From positions 2,232,001 to 2,296,000 of the forward strand of contig NZ_JAGGMQ010000001.1 in NCBI RefSeq assembly GCF_017875465.1: a DNA stretch of 64,000 nucleotides, written 5' to 3'. Positions 57,543-64,000 of this stretch are shown here, in pieces. The position numbers were made by a program, and so were the translations under genes. The notes under the pieces are model-generated. The model ran no database searches and had not been told where the DNA came from. It worked only from the letters and a program-made list of their open reading frames with translations. How positions within the stretch are numbered: the first letter of the stretch is position 1; every line of letters begins with the position of its first letter. Source of the stretch: Winslowiella toletana (GTDB taxonomy: Bacteria; Pseudomonadota; Gammaproteobacteria; Enterobacterales; Enterobacteriaceae).

Positions 57543-57563
57543 GAACCAATTAATAATTGGTTC
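57543..57563. promoter_or_regulatory. Palindromic operator upstream of the GntR fusion gene
   Basis: GAACCAATTA-A-TAATTGGTTC is a perfect 10-bp inverted repeat about one central base. A further half-site GAACCAATTA at 57661-57670 overlaps the gene start codon. This fits autoregulation by a GntR-type protein. The rest of 57251-57669 shows no gene. Confidence 0.6.
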
Positions 57564-57669
57564 ATATCTTGCCTGTGCTTACTTAGCGACGTTGCGCAAT
57601 TGATAGCCAGATTATCCGGTTCCGCGCAGCTAAGACCCTTTTTCTGATGCAAAGATAAGCGAACCAATT

Positions 57670-58452
57670 ATGGGTGATACGCCAGCAAGCGCGGCCAACT
57701 CCAGCTCAGCGCTGGACAAGCTACGGCAATTGATTCTGCAACATGATATTCAGCCCGACCAGGCGCTGCCGGCCGAGCGTGAGCTGGCCGAGCGTTTTGC
57801 CGTCGGACGCCGCGAAATCCGCCGCGCCCTCGACGTGCTGGAAGAAGAGGGACGCATCTGGCGCAAGCAGGGGAAAGGCACCTTTGTCGGCCCGGCCGCG
57901 CCGGTACAACCGCTGGTGCTACAGGATCTGCCGCAGCAGTCGAATCTGCTGGAAGTGATGGAAGCGCGCATTCAACTGGAACCAGGGCTGGCCCGTCTGG
58001 CGGCGTTGCGCGCCAGCAAAGAGCAAATTGCCCTGATGCAGCGCCTGCTGGAGCGAATGCATCACATCACCCTTAATGATGGCGATCAGCATGAGCTGTG
58101 GGACAGCGCCTTTCATCGCGCCATCGCCGAAGCGGCTGGCAATCGTCTGATGCTCGGCCTGTTTGACGCCATTGATGCGGTGCGGCGCGAACCCGCCTGG
58201 CAACATCTGCGTGAGCAGGCGACGCTGGCGATTGCCTCGGCGATTATTACTGAAGCCAGCCTGTCATTTCTGGGCCTTGGACAGCAGCCGCCCGATCCGT
58301 CGTGGGGTGCGATGCTGAACACCGCCAAAGGTTATCTGGAACAGGCGCCCTGGATGTCGATTTTTCCGGGAATTGCCATTTTTCTCACCGTGCAGGGCTT
58401 TAATCTGCTGGGAGATGGACTGCGCGACGCACTCGATCCGCGCAACGACTGA
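57670..58452 (+). CDS. Chimera: GntR/FCD regulator fused to an ABC permease C-terminus (deletion scar)
   Basis: 260 residues. Residues 1-180 are a GntR winged helix ([20 protein letters not shown]) plus the first part of an FCD ligand domain ([25 protein letters not shown]). From about residue 183 the sequence becomes the last ~75 residues of a DppC/GsiD-type permease: [25 protein letters not shown] and [11 protein letters not shown]. The junction is near 58210-58228. No natural protein combines these parts, so an in-frame deletion most likely removed the end of the regulator and the front of a peptide-transporter operon. The DNA-binding half may still work. Confidence 0.88.
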   Translation: MGDTPASAANSSSALDKLRQLILQHDIQPDQALPAERELAERFAVGRREIRRALDVLEEEGRIWRKQGKGTFVGPAAPVQPLVLQDLPQQSNLLEVMEARIQLEPGLARLAALRASKEQIALMQRLLERMHHITLNDGDQHELWDSAFHRAIAEAAGNRLMLGLFDAIDAVRREPAWQHLREQATLAIASAIITEASLSFLGLGQQPPDPSWGAMLNTAKGYLEQAPWMSIFPGIAIFLTVQGFNLLGDGLRDALDPRND

Positions 58453-58468
58453 AAATTAAGGAATAGCG

Positions 58469-60070
58469 ATGAGTGGAGAAGTTGATTTTAACGTCGGGTA
58501 TCCCTCCTGGCGTGCGCCGATGATGGGGCGCAATGCGGTGGCCACCTCGCAGCCGCTGGCTGCCCAGGCCGGACTGCGGATGTTGCAACAGGGCGGTAAT
58601 GCGGTAGATGCGGCAATTGCCACCGCCATGGCGCTGACGGTAGTGGAGCCGACCGGCAACGGTATCGGCAGCGATGCCTTCGCCATTGTCTGGGATGGCC
58701 AGCAGCTGCATGCGCTGAATGCTTCTGGTCGCGCGCCAGCGGCGTGGAAACAGGAGGATTTTGCCCATCTCTCCGCGATGCCGGAAACCGGCTGGGATGC
58801 GGTTACCGTGCCGGGCGCGGTGTCAGCATGGGTCGAGCTGGCCGCACGTTTTGGCAGCTTACCGCTGACCACGCTGGCGCAACCAGCGATTGAGTATGCG
58901 CGCAACGGCTTTCCGGTGTCGCCACTCATCGGCGAGCTGTGGCAGCGCGGCTATAACAAATTACGCGATCAGCCGGGTTTCAGCGCCTGCTTTGCGCCCG
59001 AGGGGCGTCCGCCGCGCACTGGCGAACTGTTCCGCAATCCGGCGCAGGCCGATACGCTGGAGAAAATCGCCGTCACTAACGGCGAGGCATTCTACCGTGG
59101 CGAACTGGCGGAAAAAATTGTCGCCTGCGCTCGTGAGCATAATGCGTCACTGACTCTCGACGATCTGAAAAACCATCAGGCCGACTGGGTGACCCTGTTG
59201 TCGCGTCCATTTGCCGGTGGTTCAGTGCATGAACTGCCGCCGAATGGCCAGGGAATTGCCACCCTGATGGCGCTGGGGATTCTTGAACAGTGGGATATTG
59301 GCAGCTATCAGCCGGATTCGGTGGCCTGGCTGCATCTGTCGATTGAGGCGATGAAGCTGGCGCTGGTCGATCTTGACCGCTATATCGCCGATGAGGATCA
59401 TCTGGAGTTTCCGGCGGAGCTGCTGCTGAGCGACGAATATCTGCAAAGCCGCGCCGCGTTGATCGACCCGACCAAAGCCGGCGATTTTACCTTTGGCGCA
59501 CCCAGCCAAAGCGGCACGGTTTATCTCTCTGTTGCCGACGCCAGCGGTATGATGGTGTCGTTTATTCAGTCCAACTATATGGGCTTTGGTTCCGGCGTAG
59601 TGGTGCCTGGCACCGGCATCAGCCTGCAGAACCGTGGCGCGGGCTTTGCAACCGATAAAGCGCATCCTAATGTGGTGGCGGGTGGCAAGCGTCCGTTTCA
59701 CACCATTATTCCGGCCTTTGCGCTGGATAGCGATGGTCAGCCACTGATGTCATTTGGCCTGATGGGCGGTCCGATGCAGGCGCAGGGACATTTACAACTG
59801 GCGCTGCGCATTATGCTGCATAAACAGAATCCGCAGGCGGCGATCGATGCGCCGCGCTGGCGAATTGTCGCCGGACGTGAAGTGAGCGTTGAGGCATCAA
59901 TCGATCGCAATACGCTGGCGGCACTGCGCGCGATGGGCCATAAACTGGTGGTGGAAGATCCGCTGCAAAGTTATAACTTTGGCGGCGCACAGGTAATAGT
60001 GCGCGATCCGCAGGGCTTTTATATCGCCGCCACGGAAAGCCGTAAAGATGGACAGGCGCTGGTGTTTTAA
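58469..60070 (+). CDS. Gamma-glutamyltransferase-family Ntn hydrolase (YwrD/HpxW-like)
   Basis: 533 residues, no signal peptide, so cytoplasmic, unlike Ggt. The family N-terminus (ATSQPLAAQAGLRMLQQGGNAVDAA) is given in part as QGGNAVDAAIATAMAL; the auto-processing Thr is likely in SGTVYLSVAD and the oxyanion/GG loop in GLMGGPMQAQGH. Relatives include YwrD and oxamate amidohydrolase HpxW. It starts 16 bp after the permease remnant, so it was probably the last gene of a peptide or glutathione-type transporter operon before the deletion. Confidence 0.85.
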   Translation: MSGEVDFNVGYPSWRAPMMGRNAVATSQPLAAQAGLRMLQQGGNAVDAAIATAMALTVVEPTGNGIGSDAFAIVWDGQQLHALNASGRAPAAWKQEDFAHLSAMPETGWDAVTVPGAVSAWVELAARFGSLPLTTLAQPAIEYARNGFPVSPLIGELWQRGYNKLRDQPGFSACFAPEGRPPRTGELFRNPAQADTLEKIAVTNGEAFYRGELAEKIVACAREHNASLTLDDLKNHQADWVTLLSRPFAGGSVHELPPNGQGIATLMALGILEQWDIGSYQPDSVAWLHLSIEAMKLALVDLDRYIADEDHLEFPAELLLSDEYLQSRAALIDPTKAGDFTFGAPSQSGTVYLSVADASGMMVSFIQSNYMGFGSGVVVPGTGISLQNRGAGFATDKAHPNVVAGGKRPFHTIIPAFALDSDGQPLMSFGLMGGPMQAQGHLQLALRIMLHKQNPQAAIDAPRWRIVAGREVSVEASIDRNTLAALRAMGHKLVVEDPLQSYNFGGAQVIVRDPQGFYIAATESRKDGQALVF

Positions 60071-60078
60071 TCTGTTCC

Positions 60079-60113
60079 GGGGCCGGTAATCGCTGGCCCC
60101 AGATTTGTTTTAC
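60079..60113 (+). terminator. Terminator after the Ntn-hydrolase gene
   Basis: GGGGCC and GGCCCC with a 10-nt loop, then AGATTTGTTTT, 8 bp after the stop. Confidence 0.6.
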
Positions 60114-60120
60114 AATTTGC

Positions 60121-60528
60121 TTATCTCTTCAGATAAGTAAAATCCTTCACATATCTGCGTCTACTATCAAAGCGTTCAGGACTCATAACTACAACAAGCA
60201 CCCGGTACGCTTCTCCAGAAATAAACGTCGGATAGTCATAATCAATGCAATACCCTGAGCTGACCGCCTCATACAAATAATTATCTGAGAATCCTCGGCT
60301 CCATTCTGCTGTTGCTCCGGCTCCCTGCCGATAAATTGCGATACCCACCAGCTGTCGTGGATAAGAAACATCATCAGGCACACTAAAGCATGGACGGTTA
60401 TTTTGCAGCGTCACGGTTGCATCATAATCAGATGACTTTTCAAAAACTCCGCAGGCTTGTAACGCAAAAATCAGCATTAATATAATTCGCTTTGCCAGGG
60501 CGATTACCTGCCTTTTTAGCCTAACCAT
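60121..60528 (-). CDS. Putative periplasmic lipoprotein, type VI immunity-like
   Basis: 135 residues from ATG 60528 with AAGGA upstream. A basic N-terminus, hydrophobic segment and lipobox LQAC predict an acylated lipoprotein. The mature part has paired Cys residues and a SGYCIDYDYP region resembling DUF7480 putative T6SS immunity lipoproteins. No effector or T6SS gene is near, so it is an orphan; base composition is lower in GC than its neighbours, consistent with transfer. Confidence 0.55.
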   Translation of the reverse strand: MVRLKRQVIALAKRIILMLIFALQACGVFEKSSDYDATVTLQNNRPCFSVPDDVSYPRQLVGIAIYRQGAGATAEWSRGFSDNYLYEAVSSGYCIDYDYPTFISGEAYRVLVVVMSPERFDSRRRYVKDFTYLKR

Positions 60529-60757
60529 AATACTCATTCCTTGAGTGATGGCAGAGGAAAGAACAGATATCACAGAATGGCGCTGCTAAAGAAAATATGA
60601 GGCCATTTTTTGTCCCGACTCACAGAAAATGACGCTGAAGAAAGGCGCTGCAAGGGTATTCAGCGCAGGCACATTAGACTATCCTTTAGGCACGACAAAA
60701 CATGCTATTGAACGGCGTTATCAACCAGATAACCGTTTACAAGACAGGAGTTTATTT

Positions 60758-61474
60758 ATGGCGACTGGAATCTCCCGTGTCTGGACCCGCGTATGGGTGC
60801 CACTGACGGCACTGTTTCTCGTCTTTCAGCTGACCGGCTGTGGCGATAAAGAGCCGGATCAGCGCAAAGCCTTTATCGATTTTCTGCAAAACACGGTGAT
60901 GCGCAGCGGCGAACATCTGCCAGCGCTGAGCGAAGATCAAAAACAGAAGATGGGTAACTACGCCAGTGATTACGCCATCCTGTACGGCTTCTCACAACAG
61001 GTAAATAAAGCGGTAGATGACGGCATGAAGCCAGTAGTCGATGAACTGGCGGCGATTCGCGTGCCGCAGGACTATCTGACTCGCCGTAACTCACTGCGTC
61101 AGGCCAGCGGTTCGCTAAATGTACTGGCGCAACAGATCCAGAGCGCCAAAAGCCAGGCAGATAGCAGCATAGCAGCGCTAAAACAGCCTGACGATTTAAA
61201 AGCGGTCTATCAGACGGTATACAGCAAAGTGGTGACACAACCAGCTGATTCACTGATTCCTCTGCTACCCGCGTTGCAGTCGCTGAGCCAGGATGTATTG
61301 CAGGCGGGTGACTATCTGCAACAGCAGGGTGCGGCAGTCAGCTTTAATAACAGTGCGGTGCAATTCTCTACCCGCGAACAGGCGGCACAGTACAACACCA
61401 TTATGAGCAATATGTCGTCTAAAACCCAGGCGTTAACTCAGGCGCAAAGTGCCGTGCAGGGTGGTTTCCAGTAA
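60758..61474 (+). CDS. yiaF: YiaF, DUF3053 lipoprotein
   Basis: 238 residues (E. coli YiaF 236) from ATG 60758 with AGGAG 8 nt upstream. Signal peptide with lipobox LTGC, then the DUF3053 core (RKAFIDFLQNTVMRSGE, DYAILYG, KVVTQPADSL). Function is not known; helical periplasmic-facing lipoprotein. The longer frame from 60629 has no ribosome site and is rejected. Confidence 0.92.
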   Translation: MATGISRVWTRVWVPLTALFLVFQLTGCGDKEPDQRKAFIDFLQNTVMRSGEHLPALSEDQKQKMGNYASDYAILYGFSQQVNKAVDDGMKPVVDELAAIRVPQDYLTRRNSLRQASGSLNVLAQQIQSAKSQADSSIAALKQPDDLKAVYQTVYSKVVTQPADSLIPLLPALQSLSQDVLQAGDYLQQQGAAVSFNNSAVQFSTREQAAQYNTIMSNMSSKTQALTQAQSAVQGGFQ

Positions 61475-61613
61475 CGGCGAAAAAAGTCATCCTCCCCGAT
61501 GCCTTAGCGCTGAAAATGCGTCGAAACCAGCGTAATTTTCTTACAGCTTTTACTTTGTCGAATAAGCCGCTCGATCAATCTGTGATCGGGCGCATTTCGG
61601 GCCAAAAATAAAT

Positions 61614-61790
61614 TGTGATGGCAGTCACAATTTAGCAACAAACCATCCGCCCTTTTTCGTGATTTAAGTCACATTTGATGACTTATATAGTTCAATTATT
61701 AGCCACCGTCCTTTTTTTACACGATAAATATGTGATCTGTATCACTAAAATCACCCCTAAAGCCCCTGCTGTAATGTGATATAGATCACA
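61614..61790 (+). promoter_or_regulatory. Four CRP-binding sites of the mtl promoter
   Basis: TGTGA-N6-TCACA sites: 61614-61629 (perfect), 61658-61673 (CGTGA...TCACA), 61731-61746 (TGTGA...TCACT) and 61775-61790 (perfect). Spacings of 44, 73 and 44 bp. The E. coli mtl promoter also has a cluster of CRP sites. The 5' end of the 472-bp gap (61475-61613) shows no gene. Confidence 0.88.
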
Positions 61791-61946
61791 CTTAACCCCC
61801 TGAACTACGCAGCGTCATATTCGCGTGCTAGAGTCCGCTTGCATACAGTAATGGTGTTACACCGACGGCTCCCCGCCGAAACGTCTCATACAAAATTCAA
61901 CGCGCTCTCTTATTCGTCAGCGCGTACCAATAAGGGGTGTTTTTTT

Positions 61947-63881
61947 ATGTCCTCATCAGATTTCAAGATCAAGGTACAGAGCTTTGGTCGCTTTCTGAGT
62001 AATATGGTAATGCCAAATATCGGGGCGTTTATCGCCTGGGGTATTATTACCGCTCTGTTTATTCCAACTGGCTGGCTGCCAAACGAAACGCTGGCCAAGC
62101 TGGTAGGCCCAATGATTACCTACCTGCTGCCACTGCTGATCGGTTATACCGGTGGTCGTCTGGTAGGTGGCGATCGCGGCGGTGTGGTCGGTGCCATTAC
62201 CACCATGGGTGTGATTGTCGGCGCCGATATGCCAATGTTCCTTGGCGCGATGATTGCCGGTCCGCTGGGCGGCTGGGCAATCAAACACTTCGACCGCCTG
62301 GTCGACGGCAAGATTAAAAGCGGTTTCGAAATGCTGGTTAACAACTTCTCTGCCGGTATTATCGGTATGTTGTTGGCTATCCTGTCATTCCTCGCTATCG
62401 GTCCACTGGTTGAAGGCCTGTCGCATATTCTCGCCGCGGGTGTAAACCTGATGGTGCAGAACAACCTGCTGCCACTGACTTCCATCTTTGTCGAACCGGC
62501 GAAAATCCTGTTCCTTAATAACGCCATTAACCACGGTATCTTCTCGCCACTGGGTATCCAGCAGGCCAGCGAAGCGGGCAAATCGATCTTCTTCCTGATC
62601 GAAGCGAACCCGGGTCCGGGTATGGGCGTATTGATGGCTTATGTGTTCTTTGGTCGTGGTAACGCCAAGCAGTCTGCGGGCGGCGCGGCAATTATCCACT
62701 TCCTCGGCGGTATCCACGAAATCTACTTCCCGTATGTGCTGATGAACCCGCGTCTGATTATCGCGGTTATCCTCGGTGGTATGACTGGCGTGTTTACCCT
62801 GACACTGCTGAACGGTGGCCTGGTTTCACCCGCATCACCCGGTTCAATCCTCGCGGTGCTGGCAATGACGCCAAAAGGCGCTTACTTCGCCAATATCGTG
62901 GCAATTGCCGCCGCCTTTGCCGTCTCCTTCGTGGTTTCCGCTGTGCTGTTGAAAACCAGCAAAGTGAAAGAAGAGGACGATATCGAAGCGGCTGCCCGTC
63001 GTGTGCAGGATATGAAAGCGCAGTCAAAAGGCCAGAGCGGAGCAACTGCGGTTACCGCTGCGGATGGTCTGAACAGCGACCTGAGCCACGTGCGTAAAAT
63101 CATCGTTGCCTGTGATGCCGGTATGGGTTCCAGCGCCATGGGCGCCGGCGTGCTGCGCAAGAAAGTGAACGATGCCGGTCTGACCATTATCACGGTGACC
63201 AATAGCGCCATTAACAGCCTGCCAGGCGACGTCGATCTGGTGATTACTCACCGCGATCTGACTGAACGTGCGATGCGCCAGGCGCCTCATGCCCAGCATA
63301 TTTCGCTGAGCAACTTCCTCGACAGCGGTTTGTATACCGATCTGACCGCGCGTCTGGTAGATGCCAATCGTTCTGCGGGCCATCGTGACAAAGTGATGAC
63401 CACGCTCAATGACAGCTTCGACGCCGGGCAGGATCATCTGTTTAAACTGAGCGAGAGCAATATCTTCCTCGGTCTGCAGGCGAGCGAGAAAGAACAGGCG
63501 ATTCGCTTTGCCGGTGAGCAGCTGGTGAAAGGCGGTTATGTCGAGCCGGAATATGTGCAGGCGATGCTGGATCGCGAGAAATTGACCCCAACCTATCTCG
63601 GTGAGTCGATTGCAGTGCCGCACGGTACGGTTGAAGCGAAAGACCGCGTACTGAAAACCGGTGTGGTGTTCTGCCAGTATCCACAGGGCGTACGTTTTGG
63701 CGAAGAAGAGGACGACATTGCGCGTCTGGTTATTGGTATCGCCGCACGTAATAATGAGCACATCCAGGTAATCACCAGCCTGACCAACGCACTGGACGAT
63801 GACAGCGTGATTGAGAAGCTGGCTTCTACCACCAATGTGCAGGACGTTCTGGATATTCTGTCAGGTAAAAAACCCGCCTGA
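61947..63881 (+). CDS. mtlA: MtlA, mannitol-specific PTS EIICBA
   Basis: 644 residues (E. coli 637). Start at ATG 61947 (AAGGGG upstream; the 36-codon longer frame is leader). EIIC membrane domain about 1-340, EIIB with its phospho-Cys in IIVACDAGMGSS, and EIIA with its phospho-His in GESIAVPHGT. Imports and phosphorylates D-mannitol. First gene of mtlADR. Confidence 0.97.
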   Translation: MSSSDFKIKVQSFGRFLSNMVMPNIGAFIAWGIITALFIPTGWLPNETLAKLVGPMITYLLPLLIGYTGGRLVGGDRGGVVGAITTMGVIVGADMPMFLGAMIAGPLGGWAIKHFDRLVDGKIKSGFEMLVNNFSAGIIGMLLAILSFLAIGPLVEGLSHILAAGVNLMVQNNLLPLTSIFVEPAKILFLNNAINHGIFSPLGIQQASEAGKSIFFLIEANPGPGMGVLMAYVFFGRGNAKQSAGGAAIIHFLGGIHEIYFPYVLMNPRLIIAVILGGMTGVFTLTLLNGGLVSPASPGSILAVLAMTPKGAYFANIVAIAAAFAVSFVVSAVLLKTSKVKEEDDIEAAARRVQDMKAQSKGQSGATAVTAADGLNSDLSHVRKIIVACDAGMGSSAMGAGVLRKKVNDAGLTIITVTNSAINSLPGDVDLVITHRDLTERAMRQAPHAQHISLSNFLDSGLYTDLTARLVDANRSAGHRDKVMTTLNDSFDAGQDHLFKLSESNIFLGLQASEKEQAIRFAGEQLVKGGYVEPEYVQAMLDREKLTPTYLGESIAVPHGTVEAKDRVLKTGVVFCQYPQGVRFGEEEDDIARLVIGIAARNNEHIQVITSLTNALDDDSVIEKLASTTNVQDVLDILSGKKPA

Positions 63882-63911
63882 TTTTGTCGCAGGCGCGAAG
63901 GTATTTCCCAG

Positions 63912-63958
63912 GGGCTGAGCATGCCCAGCCCTTTATTCGGGCCAGGCATGCCTGGCCC
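63912..63958. repeat. Two hairpins between mtlA and mtlD
   Basis: GGGCTG...CAGCCC (63912-63931) and a perfect 10-bp palindrome GGGCCAGGCA/TGCCTGGCCC (63939-63958), a REP-like pair that may stabilise the mtlA mRNA. Confidence 0.65.
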
Positions 63959-63983
63959 TTACGTTATTGAGGTGGGTAACAGC

Positions 63984-64000
63984 ATGAAAGCTTTGCATTT
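63984..64000 (+). CDS. mtlD: MtlD, mannitol-1-phosphate 5-dehydrogenase (first codons only)
   Basis: ATG at 63984 with GAGGTGGG upstream; MKALHF matches the MtlD N-terminus. The gene runs out of the window. Confidence 0.9.

Noticed and set aside
57670..58452. Intact GntR regulator
   Set aside because: The last ~75 residues are plainly a permease end, and the FCD domain is cut short.

Overview
The window is chromosomal DNA of an enterobacterium. The backbone order yhjJ-dctA-pdeK-bcsCBAQR / bcsEFG ... dppFDCBA - tRNA-Pro - eptB ... yiaF ... mtlA-mtlD matches the 79-81 minute region of Escherichia coli. The extra cellulose operon, the uronan-degradation genes and the guanidine cluster suggest an Erwinia/Pantoea-type member (inference; no rRNA is present to test this).

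Layout. (1) 1-5.9 kb: a uronic-acid polysaccharide cluster with two alginate-lyase-family polysaccharide lyases on the minus strand, a divergent sodium:solute symporter and a carbohydrate esterase. (2) 5.9-11.2 kb: yhjJ, dctA and pdeK. (3) 11.3-24.1 kb: an E. coli-type cellulose locus, bcsRQABC on the minus strand and divergent bcsEFG on the plus strand, for phosphoethanolamine cellulose; it has no bcsZ. (4) 24.17-25.79 kb: three tandem copies of a ~542-bp unit. (5) 25.9-37.5 kb: a second, bcsD-containing cellulose operon, bcsO-Q-A-B-C-D-Z, on the minus strand. (6) 37.8-46.2 kb: dppABCDF, tRNA-Pro(UGG) and eptB. (7) 46.5-49.2 kb: an Ohr peroxidase, an HD-domain alarmone-hydrolase-like protein, a Fic protein and an orphan Xre regulator. 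(8) 49.4-57.25 kb: a guanidine-I riboswitch followed by an ABC transporter, two DUF1989 proteins and a biotin carboxylase annotated in most genomes as urea carboxylase; this is a guanidine-use operon. (9) 57.5-60.1 kb: a GntR regulator fused in frame to the end of an ABC permease (a deletion scar), then a gamma-glutamyltransferase-like hydrolase. (10) 60.1-64 kb: a putative type VI immunity lipoprotein, yiaF, mtlA with four CRP sites, and the first codons of mtlD.

The main discovery candidate is region 4. Each of the three repeats contains (a) a minus-strand promoter TTGACG-N16-TARAAT driving a ~90-nt RNA that ends in an intrinsic terminator, and (b) a divergent TATAAT promoter driving a ~350-nt RNA that carries a 31-residue hydrophobic peptide with a GTG start, a good but hairpin-sequestered Shine-Dalgarno sequence and a strong terminator. 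The 5' end of each small RNA is complementary over 20-21 nt to the leader of the peptide mRNA of the same copy. The copies differ in that sequence, and the differences are matched within each pair. This is the architecture of type I toxin-antitoxin loci such as tisB-istR, zorO-orzO and dinQ-agrB, but the peptide is not one I recognise, and the triplication with covarying pairing sites points to three insulated toxin-antitoxin pairs. The array sits where E. coli carries the type I toxin locus ldrD, between two converging cellulose operons.
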